A stretch of DNA of 64,000 bases from Heligmosomoides polygyrus polygyrus (taxonomy: Eukaryota > Nematoda > Chromadorea > Rhabditida > Heligmosomidae). The DNA lies in NCBI GenBank assembly GCA_947396885.1, contig OX377202.1:108270221-108334220 (forward strand), in the 5' to 3' direction. Of the stretch, positions 44,101-54,763 are shown piece by piece (position 1 is the first letter of the stretch; every line of letters starts with the position of its first letter). The notes under the pieces were generated by a model. That model did not search any database. It saw only the letters and a list, made by a program, of their open reading frames with translations, and was not told the DNA's origin. Position numbers and translations under genes: made by a program.

Positions 44101-46544
44101 GCGAAATGTTTCGCCGTATTGCTTGATAAGCCGCGCTATCAGGGATTTCGGTTGTATTTTCTCTGTTAAATTGCTGTAACTCGTTGGTGAATCCAACCCC
44201 AGGTTATGTTAGGTCGAAGTGGTCGGAAACCTCTTCTGTTTTGCTGCTGCGGCGACAGGGAGTGAGGATCACTTTATCGGCAGACGAGACAGAAAAATGA
44301 GAACATCTGAGTGGCCGGTGGCGGCCTTATATAGGGCCTGGCCCGCCAGATCGGCAGACATGGTCAAAACGATTATCGACTTTTTGTTCAACAAGTAACG
44401 ATAACAACCAACAATAGGTAGCAGCAAGGGGTACAAAAGTACTCTATCATCTACACTTCTCGTAATAGTGTCTTGAGTTTTTCGCAGTCTAGGAAATAAT
44501 ATCATAGGCCATCTCAATTAAATTAAATTTTAATTTCTGTGTGTATTAAATAGATAAATAATCTTAAAATAAATTTTGAAAATAAAACTGGGCTGAAGAA
44601 GGGGTTAAAGACCTAAGGCGTTGTCCATGAATATTCGAGTACATTACGAGCACTACTATGAAAACGAGTGTATAAACATGAAGCTCAGGGAAATAGCTAT
44701 CTTGAAAAAAATATTTACAAAACATTACTTATAGCGAGATACTGTAGATTACTGTAGTACCGTTCCCATGATGAAATGCTTGTTTAGCTGGCCTCGGTAC
44801 TGAAGTCTACATGACACCGCAGCCGAACTCAGCAAAGACTGGCGCGCAACAGTTCGATGAGATGTACTCAAATCTGCGAAACTCCAACATCAACGTCAGA
44901 TCCGTGTGGGTCCAGGTGAGCTTGCTTTGTTGGAAGTGCTGCTTCGCGACGGCCATCAAACCTGTGCAAAACTGGAGTATCAGAAATAGCTCCTAGTGCT
45001 CAATGTTCACCTTCTTTCGACGAAGAGAAGTAATACCTTGTTTTTTCTGGAACACATCCTTGCGCGAAAATGTCTGGCGCTACATTTATATTCATACAGA
45101 TCGAAGCATTAAAATATACCATTTTCACGTCAAATTGGACTCCGTTTTAGGCAAATCAAAATGAATGTCTTAGAAACGAACCGTGCTCCTTTCATTTTGC
45201 ATTAAAAATTAGCTAATTAAAGATGTATAGGTACCCCAAAGAACATTGCGCTTCAATTAAGACCAAAAGCAGCACTGAACATCCCTGGTCCTTCCTTCTC
45301 CCTGTGATTCCCAGGGTTGCCTATAAATTTCACCGTTTATGTGTATAGTGTTGCTGAGATGTGCAGTGCTACTGTTTTTAGACCTGAAGAAGGGCTTAAA
45401 GCCGGAAACGTTGTCAATAAAGAACCGACCAAGTCGAACTTCACTATTACAAATTCGAATTTACATTTGTGTTCCTTTGTTGAGTACGAGCATAAACTAA
45501 AACGTCAAACAAATCATACTAGAAATTTTGTTGGAAAAATTTTCTAACCCTCTTGGAGAGTCTGCAGTTTTACCTGTGTAATAAACTAGCGGCTCAGTTT
45601 ATTAGAGTAAGAAAGAAGTGTCCAGAGGCACGACCCTGTAATGGAAATAAAGTACAGTTCTCGAAGTGGGTTTATCTGATATGTAGCTGGGCAAAATTCT
45701 TATGAAATGTGAAACATACGAGAAGGTTGAATGTGAGGGGTAGGTCACATTACATATGGTAGACATAGAAGAGTTACAATGAAACTACGGACATAATAAG
45801 AAGGATGGGAATTCGGTGAGGAGAAAGAAAGAGGAAGGGCATCCGAGATCGCTTACGGAGGATGAGACTGCCAGGCGTTTCTCCAGAGAACATAACGAAA
45901 TTCACTTTCTTGAATATACATTACCTGTCCTTCAGGTAACGTCGCCAGTTAACTGGTTCTCGACCAGCAGCTCTAACGTCAACTTCCTCAACAGCATTCT
46001 GTCGAGAGCGGGAGTAAGTGATGAAGGCGATTCGACTTTACACAGAAAGAAACCAACACGGCGTCTGATTTCAGCAATACGGACTCACCGTCGGAATCTA
46101 CACTAGCGTCTACGACTGGAATCAAATCACTGGAGGAGCCACCGTCAGCAACGCCATGCTTTGGTGAGTTGTTGCAGTTACGTAGGCATTACGGTAGTTT
46201 GACATTTTTGTTTAGGTACTGGAATGTGTATGGATCTGGTCCGTCAAACGAGACTCCACCTAACTTCTCGGATTTCCGTGCTTTCGGCGGATGGACGTCA
46301 CCGTCTGTGAAGCAGTTCGGACAGGTCGAATCCGTGTGCGGAACGACTGTGAACAGGTACTGTGAAGGAATATGTGCTCATCCATGCAATACAATCTAGT
46401 AGCTGATCGTTTAGGGACGTATATCTCGTCTCCAGCGCGTCTGCCGCCGGTATGGCCAAGTACGAGAAATCTGAGCAGCTTATCGTCGGCGGCCTCGGGC
46501 TAGGAAATGCACTGTTCAATGGACAACCAGAAATCAAGGCCTGA
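41193..46544 (+). CDS. GH25-type lysozyme (nematode LYS family), secreted, eight exons
   Basis: Exons: 41193-41286 (ATG at 41194, right after AATTTCAG, an SL-type acceptor), exon 2 entering from the N gap and ending at 42332, then 43868-43938, 44788-44915, 45936-46013, 46075-46163, 46216-46356 and 46415-46544 (TGA). All readable junctions agree in phase. The N-terminus MRTIVALSTLVFCCLASP is a signal peptide. The mature part contains NVAFIRAYSPSG, GTEVYMTPQP, KTGAQQFDEMYSNLR, VTSPVNWFS, QYGLTVGIYTSVYDWNQI, WNVYGSGPSNETPPNF, FGGWTSPSVKQFGQV and CGTTVNRDVYL, the pattern of nematode glycoside hydrolase 25 lysozymes. Family members cut peptidoglycan in gut or secretions. Where GH25 enzymes carry an acidic Asp-x-Glu pair this protein has VWVQV, so its activity is uncertain. 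The start of the domain, including the expected first Asp, lies in the gap. Exon 1 is assigned by phase and position only. Confidence 0.88.
41446..41586. mobile_element. MITE with TTA duplication in lysozyme intron 1
   Basis: Ends GGCCTATGTTATACCATTGC and GCGATGGTATAACATAGGTC are flanked by TTA at 41446-41448 and 41584-41586. The inner arms also pair (TGATAAGCTCC / GGGAGCTTATCA). It belongs to the same end type as 24132 and 51802. Confidence 0.85.
42091..42290. other. Assembly gap, 200 N
   Basis: A run of exactly 200 N, probably a placeholder size. Its right edge lies inside lysozyme exon 2. Confidence 0.99.
42820..42935 (-). mobile_element. tRNA-like SINE fragment (family of 56240-56447)
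   Basis: TTTTGTTGCGATCAAAACTTC, then GGTAGGACTCGAACCCG (complement of a B box) and TTTACACCACCGG. It matches the foldback element at 56.2-56.4 kb and lies in lysozyme intron 2. Confidence 0.6.
44038..44194. mobile_element. Foldback MITE in lysozyme intron 3
   Basis: The outer GGATTCATCAGCGAC / GTTGGTGAATCC ends and the inner GCCGAAATCCCTGATAGCGC / GCGCTATCAGGGATTTCGG arms form an almost complete hairpin of about 157 bp. Confidence 0.8.
44593..44625 (+). repeat. Hammerhead-like / Penelope-type motif, copy 2 (degenerate)
   Basis: CTGAAGAAGGGGTTAAAG, then GGCGTTGTCCATGAA. The same layout as 45384-45415 with the GAAA box damaged. Confidence 0.35.
45384..45421 (+). repeat. Hammerhead-like / Penelope-type motif, copy 3
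   Basis: CTGAAGA, a GGCT-TAA-AGCC stem-loop, GGAAACGTTGTC, then AATAAA. The CUGANGA and GAAA boxes separated by a short stem are the core of hammerhead ribozymes, which Penelope-like retroelements are known to carry. No RT or GIY-YIG frame is nearby, so only a terminal relic is visible. Confidence 0.4.
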
Positions 46545-46889
46545 GCAGTACAGAAGATACTAGAACGATAAATATTTATCGCTTTTCGTGCTTGAAAATG
46601 GGCGGAGTGACCGGTCTTACAAGGGAGGTCAATGAACGCTTCGTGACAATTTTAAATGTTACCTATTGAAGGTTGTAGAGGATTGTCTGAGAAGCACCGT
46701 AGTCGTTATCAAACTTCCTGTTGGACACTTGGGTAGATCAAAAATTGCAAAAAAACTTACCACTTCAGTGCGGGCCGATAAAGCAAAACTGCCGTCTGGA
46801 ACGCCATGTCAGTGAACTCACAATTTGCTTGTTAGCGATACTGTAATCGAAGTAGAACTTTGGTGTGCGCCGCTCAAGAGCAATACGGC

Positions 46890-47010
46890 GGCGACTGGAT
46901 GGCCTAGTGGGTGCGGGGCAGACTGGCAGGAAGGAGGTCGTGGGTTCGGATCGGGGTTGGATTCAACATTGGTGGGCTTGCTCGCTCTTTTTTACCGATG
47001 TAAAGTGTAT
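46890..47010 (+). mobile_element. tRNA-like SINE head
   Basis: GATGGCCTAGTGGGTGCGGG (A-box-like) and GTCGTGGGTTCGGATCGGGG (B-box-like) at tRNA-like spacing. No acceptor stem. Confidence 0.5.
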
Positions 47011-47244
47011 CTTGAACACCGTAGTACTGCCATTAGAATATCACCATAACCTGAATGATGCCTTTTAAATACAGTGATGCCCATTTTCCACACCACTATC
47101 TGCTAATCGAAGGGGTAGGGACTTGTGCTCCCACAACTCCGGAAATCCGAAGTAAGTTTCGTCCAAACTTCGTCTTGTTGGCTAATTGAGGAGCTCGTCA
47201 CAAATCCGGTAAAGGTTTTCGCGTGATCCCGTGATGGTGCAATT

Positions 47245-47314
47245 CCAAAGGGGGCACCTTATAACTAGACTTGCGTCTTACCGCTCGTTCGAGTCCAGTT
47301 ATAAGGTGGTCCTC
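47245..47314. repeat. Short inverted repeat
   Basis: GGCACCTTATAACTAGAC and GTCCAGTTATAAGGTGG pair across about 25 bp. Possibly a very short MITE. Confidence 0.55.
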
Positions 47315-47759
47315 AGAGTCCCCTGGGAAGGCCAAACATTATCAAAACATTAAAGCAAAAACCGAAACAAAAGCAAACAACAATAAGAAGAAAAACAAAA
47401 CGAGCAACAATAGAAAGCACGTCTGAGGGGCCCCGAAGTCGTCTCTTCGTGTCGCCCCACGGTGAATGAGTTGACACGCAAGCATTCGGTAGCGGGGGAA
47501 ATTTAAAGGAGGATTACGAGCGGAGCCGCTGGAGCGTCTTCCTGCTCTTGCAACATGCAAGTAATTTTTTCAATATTCCAGCGACAGCACCCACTATTTC
47601 CTGAGGAGGACGTCATGTAAGCTCGTTTATATGCCATGTTGTGTGTGTGGTATCCTCAAATATGAGTGACTTACATTTACAAGGGATTATGGAGTATTCC
47701 CCCCTTCGGGATTGAACCTTGATTCCGCATTTTTATGAGTGATCAAAATTATCAAGATT

Positions 47760-48085
47760 TTTGATGTCTCTAAATAAAATCACTTTCTTCACCTATGTGA
47801 TCAGACTTGCTCTCCAATCTTCTACCTTGAGATCGAAAGTAGTGCGACCCCTACACCCTTACTCAAATACTCACAGTAACCTGCCGTGGTCAGCCGATTT
47901 TCAAAAAAAATGGATACCATCTTCGTGCTCAGCTCAAAAAAAAACAATGCTGGGCGATGTTTGGGTCACTTAATTTGTTCTTTTTTTTCGCTGAACAAAC
48001 ACTCGCACCTCTACGCTTGCTCGAGCGGTTACAGCATTTACGGTATTAGGCAAACTCTCGCAATACTTCCTTAGTAGAAGGCCCA
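47760..48085 (+). repeat. Dispersed repeat D, copy 1
   Basis: The segment GCTGGGCGATGTTTGGGTCA ... GCTCGAGCGGTTACAGCATTTACGG ... CAATACTTCC at about 47948-48090 is repeated with moderate divergence at 49640-49785. No coding capacity recognised. Confidence 0.7.
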
Positions 48086-48465
48086 CTTTCGAGGTCTAAG
48101 CGAACAGTCAGAATTCGCTTCAAAACGAACGAAAATTCATGAACAGTACCACAGACAAACCTCAACCAACTTGCGTTCGCGACGCAGAAAGGCTTTTTTG
48201 GGTTACTTTTCAAAGTAAAGATTTTCCACCAAGACTTAGAAGAAATTTTACGTCATCTATTGTATTATTTGGAGCTCGACTGTCATTCATGATTAGGTGA
48301 ATCCAATAGAGTTGTAAATGCTGAATGATCCTCAGTTATAAACAAATTTTTTCCCAAATAGTCTTCAAATAAATCAGGACGTGTTCAACGTTTGTCGAGT
48401 TTAGCAAGAGTGTCATGCTACAATACATTTTCCTCACATAAACACGTTGTTTGGCCTGAAGCTCT

Positions 48466-48683
48466 TCATAACACTTTGACGGTTACGTCGGCAGCGAAGG
48501 CGTCGCCTCCGGCGGCTTTGTCGGTGATCTTCGACCGACACGACGATCCGACACCGCCCACCTCGTCGTCACCATATTTTCCCGCTCTGCTTGGGTCCGG
48601 CCACCAGCCTTCGGGTTTGTATTCGCCTCTTCCGTGGAGGTTCTGCGGCGTCAATGCGTATTCTATTCAAGACTTCAGTTCTA
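48466..48683 (-). CDS. Possible exon of unknown protein
   Basis: On the minus strand a CTTGAATAG acceptor-like site precedes an open frame that reads YALTPQNLHGRGEYKPEGWW then PDPSRAGKYGDDEVGGVG and stops at 48466. It has no repeat match in the window but also no partner exon. The Gly/Asp-rich composition could equally come from a GC-rich mobile element. Confidence 0.22.
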
Positions 48684-49194
48684 TGCGCTTATTCCTGTGC
48701 CTTTCTAGCAGATTTCTCAAAAATTTCTCCTCTAGAGTTGCAGTGTTCAATTGTTCTGACCTGTTGCGACGTTTGTGTTAAAATTACTGATGGATTTTCC
48801 TTGAGAATAGCTTCGCCTATCGATTTTGATATGTTTTTTTTACATTTTTTAAAACTCGATTCGAAATTAATAATTTATATTTATATTTTTAAATTAATTA
48901 ATTAATTATATTAATGAAATTATGTTGAAATTGTCCAGACCAATATTCTTTTGATATTACCTAAGAAGCTGAATTTAAAATGTTCTCCACTTTGTCTAAC
49001 GGTGTGTACGGCGCTGTGGAATGGTGCAGGAGGTAAGGTTTAACCCCAGGTCTTTCCCCCCCCCCCCCGACGAGACCATTCCTCAGAATTGCTGGCTGGA
49101 TAAAGAATGCTTGTTACGATATTGTCTCTAATTTTCACTCACAAAACCTGCTATAATGAATTCCTTTGATTTACCAGTAAAGCTGAATCTAAAA

Positions 49195-49300
49195 TGGGGA
49201 GATCAAAGGCTAGGCTCGCCTGGGAAATAAGTCCGAACCAGGAACCTGGTACGCGCACAGCCGGCATATCCTCGACTGTGCTACACGCGTCTAGAAAATG
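49195..49300 (-). mobile_element. SINE family A head fragment
   Basis: The minus strand carries the tRNA-like head: TGTAGCACAGTCGAGG and CCAGGTTCCTGGTTCGGAC. The body is missing. Confidence 0.65.
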
Positions 49301-49639
49301 TGGTATCTACAATTTAGCCTCTCTGAATTTTTTCGCCAGCTTCGTGTCCTTCTTCATGTATTGGTCGTGAATGTGGCCTACATGTGAAGCGGCAGGGCAC
49401 GACTCGACATGTGTCTGTGAAGGAAATACATTTTTGAGATCATTTTTCGAGAAAGCCGCTTTGGCGGTAACCGAGCAACAAGGTTTGGTTTCTGGAAGGG
49501 TGCAGTTTAGGTTGAAATCGTATAATTTGATTCTAGGTAATCCAGCGTGGTTGTATAAGATGTAGACCACAAGCAAGATTCATCAACCGCTTACCGCTCT
49601 CTAACGGTGAAAATACCGCCAAAATTCAGGCTGATACTG

Positions 49640-49785
49640 GGCGATGTTTAGGTCACTTAATTTTTTTCTTTTTTATTTGCTGAAGAAACACTCATACCTC
49701 TATATTTGCTCGAGCGGTTGCAGCATCTACGGTATTACGCAAACTCTCGCAATACTTCCTTCGTAGATGGCCCACTGTTAGTAGG
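49640..49785 (+). repeat. Dispersed repeat D, copy 2
   Basis: Matches 47948-48090 (GGGCGATGTTTAGGTCACTT; GCTCGAGCGGTTGCAGC). Confidence 0.7.
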
Positions 49786-49899
49786 GGACCTGACGCTGAT
49801 GAATGCCACTACTTGTCATTAATATGTAAAGCCATCATTCCGAGATTCATCCAAAGTCGAACTTGAACGATGCCTAGTTTGACGAGAAAATGGTGTCTA

Positions 49900-50140
49900 T
49901 GGCCTATGTTATACTTCGGCGACGCGTCGGCCGACGTCGGCGACGCTGTGCTTTGCGGGCAGCTACGCACTGCGTGGCAGCCCGCCCAACACAGCGTCGC
50001 CGACGACGTCGCCGAGAGCTCCGCAGGGGGTGTTATACTTCCGCCACCGACGTCGCCACCGACGTCGTCCGTGGGTCGGTCGCCGCGCTGTGCGCGGCGA
50101 CGGGCCGTCGCCGGCCTCATTCAAGGCTGGGAGAAAATGC
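49900..50140. mobile_element. Composite GACGTC-rich MITE
   Basis: Begins GGCCTATGTTATACTTCGGC, with inverted inner arms around CGTCGGCGACGCTGTG / CACAGCGTCGCCGACG. A second end GGGGGTGTTATACTTCCGCC follows. It appears to be two related elements side by side or nested. Confidence 0.6.
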
Positions 50141-50149
50141 GCTCAGGGG

Positions 50150-51000
50150 GAGTATTTTGTTTGTGGGTGGGTTCTTCGTTCCCGGCACTGTCAACATCCT
50201 CGGCGGACCTCGAATTACGAAATCGAAAGTGCAAAAACGCCCATCTTGCGGCATCCAGCCAATAGTGTGAAAAAACCAACAGTCGCGTCAGACTCCTAAG
50301 TGGTCCAGTACCATTTGGATTGGGTTAGTCTAGAAGAAATAGAGTTCGCTTCAAAATATAGTTCATGCCTACTTTGAATCGACATGAGTTTCATAACCGC
50401 ACATCAAGAAGGCGCCTCGTTTGCTTACTTTCTCTCAATGTCGGCCATCATTTTGACGATGTTTAGCACCTATCGCGCCGTAATCATCTTGGCTCTTCAT
50501 CACTTGATACTTAAATAGGTTACATATTCGCGCTCACAATCTTCTTTTCCTCGCACACTACAAGATTTCCAATTATGCTCTACCTTAGACAAATCACATT
50601 TTATTCTATTCAGATATTCTATCGCCCAATTATGCAATCGCGTCTGCTAAATTTGCATTTCGTAAAGAGACTATATTACCGGTTATGATAGCTTCAAATT
50701 AATGACGTCGCCTGGGTTAGAGAGGAGCAATAGATGGCCTAGAACATGCTGAAAATTCAGAACTGTTTTACAGCAGGTGCAAGAGTGGTGTGGCGCTGCT
50801 AATATGTAGCAGTTCTATTCCAACGAAAAATGTTTTCTTTAAGGCTTGCAGAAGAATATTTAAAAAGTTTCTTTGGTGTGTTCTTTAACAAACAACGAAA
50901 TTGAGGCAGATAACAGAGTTTCAACAGAAAAAAGGCACAAAAATATACGTATCTCTACCTGATAGATGGACGTGAGTCTTTTTTTATACTGCCTAATTCT
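50150..51000. other. No gene seen
   Basis: AT-rich sequence without supported exons or recognisable repeats. Confidence 0.4.
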
Positions 51001-51006
51001 AATAAT

Positions 51007-51355
51007 ACTGGGTGTCTCAAGAAATGTATGCACTGTTAGAAAGGTGATAATTTTGGTCACAAAAAAGGCACTGAAGAAGTTAAAGGCTCACATAAAATCT
51101 TAAGCAAATAGGAATTTTTTGACGTATGAACGGTATAGATTGCGCCATGCACACGTCTGTTTCTTTATCTGCTTTTTTGATGTTTAGAACTTGACAATGA
51201 CGTGAAAGACACGTGGCATGCGAGTTTAGTGATTACACAATTTAAATGTGGGCAGCAGACCTATTTTCCGAAACGGATTCTGGGAACTGATGAAGCAACA
51301 TTAGAGCTGAATGGAGAGGTTAATCAGCATAACTGCAGCTACTGGGCGGCGGAAA
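51007..51355 (+). pseudogene. Truncated mariner-like transposase fragment
   Basis: A terminal-repeat-like CTGGGTGTCTCAAGAAATG at 51007 is followed by a frame (51226-51350) reading YFPKRILGTDEATLELNGEV then NQHNCSYWAAEKA. This matches the SDEA-F-LNG-VNRHN-YW block of mariner-type DDE transposases. The rest is missing and the right side runs into a GACGTC-rich MITE. Confidence 0.65.
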
Positions 51356-51704
51356 AGGCTATTGGCCAATGGCGTATACCCCGCGGCATATCGCGGGCAG
51401 TGACTTCAGGGTATCGTGGGTCAGATAGCCTGCTATGCTGCCGCTCCGATGCTAAAAATGCGCTCCGATGCTCTCCTGTCAACGACGTCCCTGACGCCGC
51501 CACAGAATCTGTTGACGACGTCGCCGACGTCGACCACGCGTCTGTGGCGACGTCGGTGGCGTCTGTGGCGACGTCGGCGGCGTCTGTGGCGACGTCGGCG
51601 ACGTCGCTGGTGACGTCAGCGTCGGCCGACGTCGGTGACGGGCCGTCGCTGACGTGTCGCAGCGTCGGCGACGCGTCGCCGAAGTATAACATAGGCCTAT
51701 GGTA
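51356..51704. mobile_element. GACGTC-rich composite MITE and minisatellite
   Basis: The right end GAAGTATAACATAGGCC matches the shared MITE terminus. The interior (51535-51610) repeats GTCTGTGGCGACGTCGGCGG with an 18-24 bp rhythm. Confidence 0.6.
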
Positions 51705-51801
51705 GGATCGTGAGTTCAGTAAAGGCCACCTCGTTTGGTAGGAAGAAATGCGCTCCTCTACCCATCTAACGTTAGACGCGTCAAAGGCAGTCGATACTCC
51801 G

Positions 51802-51910
51802 TAAGGCCTATGCTATACTTCGGCGACGCTGTTGTCGGCGACTGCAGCCCGTGCAACACTGTCGTCAACGTCGCCGACAAAAGCGTCACCAAAGTATAAC
51901 ATAGCCCTAA
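51802..51910. mobile_element. MITE with TAA duplication
   Basis: GGCCTATGCTATACTTCGGC and its near complement end the 103-bp body 51805-51907. TAA flanks it at 51802-51804 and 51908-51910. Confidence 0.85.
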
Positions 51911-52230
51911 GGGGACGTTCAGAGCGTTCGCGTAGCGACGCGAGGCCCACTGGCGGTGTGACGCGATCCCCACATCACGTTTTTCTGCGAGAGGGATGCT
52001 GCTATGAACACTACGGGTTCGAAACGAATGAATCACTGAGCGACGAGCAAATCGCTCAGCAATGAACAGCGATATCATCATCGCATTGCGATGCTGATTA
52101 TTGCGTGAGATGTGGTGTTCGCTGCACAGCGGGTATGAATACCTCGCAGCGGCGCGACGCGAAGTCGCTCGATCGATATGGGAGATTATCATTACGTCGC
52201 GTCGCGCAGCGATGATGCTCTGAACGTCCC
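51911..52230. mobile_element. Inverted-repeat element adjoining the previous MITE
   Basis: GGGGACGTTCAGAGC at the left and GCTCTGAACGTCCC at the right form terminal inverted repeats, with CGTAGCGACGCGA-type subterminal matches. It starts directly after the TAA that ends 51910. Confidence 0.7.
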
Positions 52231-52696
52231 TAGAATGGCACGTGTAAATTGGTGAAAAGTAGGTGATAGTGATAAGATAATGGATGTAAACACACCAGTT
52301 GCCGTATAGAAGAGAACTAGTGAGGTTCATTCTGCGCGGCTGGTATGAGTCGGCCGCTCTTCAGTTCCTCTTCACGTTTCCTGATGGCTTGGTTTTGTGC
52401 CGTTGTTCTACTGCTGATGGTCGCTCCGAGTTGCGAGGATGGTGAGTGTATCCGGTGTCGCAGTATGACTGGTCCTGTTGTCTCGATGACAACAAGAACC
52501 ATGGAAGCACTTGTGTTAAGCGTCTTTGACTCGGTGCGTCGGAGTGGATCTATGGTCACTAAAACCAGATTGGAATAGATTTTGAGCGTTAAACTTGGAT
52601 TAGAACATGGATTCTCTCGCGAGCGCTTAACACTGAGGCACGCATATTTCCATCTGATGTCTGCACTAAAACTGCTTAGCTGGGAAGTGAGCAGCT

Positions 52697-53135
52697 AGGA
52701 TATGGAAGGCACTCCGGGGCGTGGTCCATCCAAGCTGCTCGTGTGGAAACTGTCTTCGTCGCCCAGGTCCGCAACTGGGCTCTGCATAAGCGCGTACAGC
52801 TGGGAAATGCGAGCAAAACACCAGAAAATTGTGTAGACCTCAAATTTCAACCAACCAGTTAAAATGCAAAAACCATTCGACGTAGGAGAACCGACCCCCC
52901 CCCTCACCTCCTTCGCAGCAATGCCACCACCCACTGCGCCACGATTCGACCGTCACAGCGCCACCGGGGCGTACAAGAGACCGATGCGCATCGATCGAAT
53001 GCCCACGTGGACGCTGACGTAGCCCATGTGTGCGGCGCGTCGAACAGGTGTGCTCCAGTTCCAGGGCATTCCTATGCCGTGCATTAGTACGGGAATAGGG
53101 GGTGCAGTAATTCGAGTCCAGGGCAACAAAGGTAT
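52697..53135 (-). mobile_element. SINE family C copy
   Basis: On the minus strand CGTGGCGCAGTGGGTGG (A-box-like) and GGTCGGTTCTCC (B-box-like) at about 52875-52945 precede the GAGCAGCTTGGATGG body. Homology to 13234-13720 continues upstream of the tRNA-like part. Confidence 0.65.
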
Positions 53136-53796
53136 GGGGCTGCACCCTTCGTCACCACTTTCAGTAGCGTTTGCCCTGCTTGGTGGCGGGGTCCGCTCTT
53201 CTGGTGTGGTGACGCCATTTCTCCCGATCAAATGCTTGATCAGAATGCACACCAACTATCTTTAAGTCCAAGCGCAACGTATCTAGCCAACGTTGCCTCG
53301 GGCCTCCTCTGGGCCGTTTCCCAGGGACATCAAGGTTCTGGCCATTCTTACAGACGGTGTCGTCGCATCCTCTACTCGTGCCCCATAAGCCGAGTGCGAG
53401 CACCAGCGAGCACCTCGATGGAGTTTCCAATCTCAGTCGGTGTGCACAGAGGTCTGCGCTCTCCCCACTGCTCTTCGTGGTCGTCATGGATGCAATTACA
53501 CGAGATCTCCAAAAGGCAGCTCCTTGAAGATTGCTGTACGCTGACGACGTCATGCTTGCATGTGGAGATAAAACTGAACTCGAGCGACAGGCACAGGAAT
53601 GGTGCGATCGCTTGGCATTGTTCAGACTCATGATGAACGTCAAAAAGACGGAATACTTGACGACGGATGTGAATGAGCTCGGATCTATCAAAATCAATAG
53701 TACTGAGCTCTCGTTAGTGACATCTTTCAAGTACCTGGAGTCAACAGTCACATCCGATGGCAACCTAAAGTTGAAGGTGAACGGGGCTGCACCCTT
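53136..53796. mobile_element. 5'-inverted RTE-like LINE insertion with 14-bp TSD
   Basis: GGGGCTGCACCCTT occurs at 53136-53149 and 53783-53796. Inside, about 53150-53366 reads on the minus strand as the element's 3' end (DDTVCKNGQNLDVPGKRP, QRWLDTLRLDLK). From about 53367 to 53782 it reads on the plus strand as the upstream reverse-transcriptase region (SCPISRVRAP, MLYADDVMLA, MNVKKTEYL). About 100 codons between the two parts are missing. This is the signature of twin priming during insertion. The copy is not functional. Confidence 0.9.
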
Positions 53797-53799
53797 ATG

Positions 53800-54080
53800 A
53801 CGAGAAATTTTTCTTCTTAAAAAATCTAGAGTTCACTATTCTAGCATGATCCAGTGTAGAGATAGACCTCAGCTAGGAAAGCGAAGCGTTCTATCCTACC
53901 GCCGCGGTTTGTTGAACATATCCAAACATACAAGGCATGCACCTCCACTATATCCGCATTGCGCCCGAGTGTATTCTATACAATTCGTCCTCCCGCCCTT
54001 CTCTTCTTTACTGGTCCCTCTACTTGATTAAAAATTGAGAACATTAGCAAAAGAAACACTAAAAAAGACCGTGACGGCCC
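53800..54080. other. No gene seen
   Basis: Contains no supported exon. Confidence 0.4.
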
Positions 54081-54083
54081 AAA

Positions 54084-54224
54084 GGCTCGTTTGACTTCCG
54101 ACACCGTGCGACGCGATGGGATGTGCAGTGGCCAAGTTGATCGATCACGTCGCCCGCGATCGATCAGTGTGGCCACAATACGTGGCGTCGCATCGCTCGG
54201 CGTCGAAGTATAAACGGGTCCTAA
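54084..54224. mobile_element. MITE sharing its interior with 63054-63178
   Basis: GACTTCCGACACCGTGCGAC and its complement-like CGTCGAAGTATAAACGGG form the ends. The inner GTGGCCACAATACGTGGC recurs in the element at 63.1 kb. TAA lies at 54222-54224; the left flank is altered. Confidence 0.65.
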
Positions 54225-54763
54225 GTAATGGCGTAGCTGCCTCCAACGCGACCGTAGTTGCCTAAAAATCTCCGTTTCGCGCGATCTTCGCTAGCTTCGC
54301 GATATTTCCTATTCGTATTCGCAGCTGGGCTGGTCCAATGTGGGAAGGACAAGCGTGCAATTGTAGGGAGGAGTCGCCGCAAAGTAGCCTACCGAGGCGA
54401 AACATTGCGGAGCCCCAGCTCGATCATAGGGATGAGCTCTTTAACTCCAAATCCCCGCGCTCCTGCAGAGGTTTCCGGGAGAATCTTCTCCATTATACCT
54501 TTCTTTAGTCGATGTGTTCCACACATGGTTTCCTAGTTTCGATCCACCTAGGATGTTATCTGTCACATAACCACTCAAAAAAGGCGGTCGCCTTCCAGAC
54601 CCAATTTGCACCCAATATTTTGATATCTCCAGACCGTTGTAGTTCCTTTTAAAAGATGTTCGCCTTGAGTTGGTGAGAGTGTTCGACTGAATTTCGACAA
54701 TGAAAGCTTTAGAGCGAAAATGATAAACGTGGAAGTATCAGATACTCATTTCTTTACTTTCAG

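Noticed and set aside
52345..52578. Plus-strand frame with a signal-peptide-like start (RFLMAWFCAVVLLLMV) and a GTGAGT donor
   Set aside because: No SL-type acceptor upstream, no partner exon in phase, and an equally long minus-strand frame. Kept out for lack of support.
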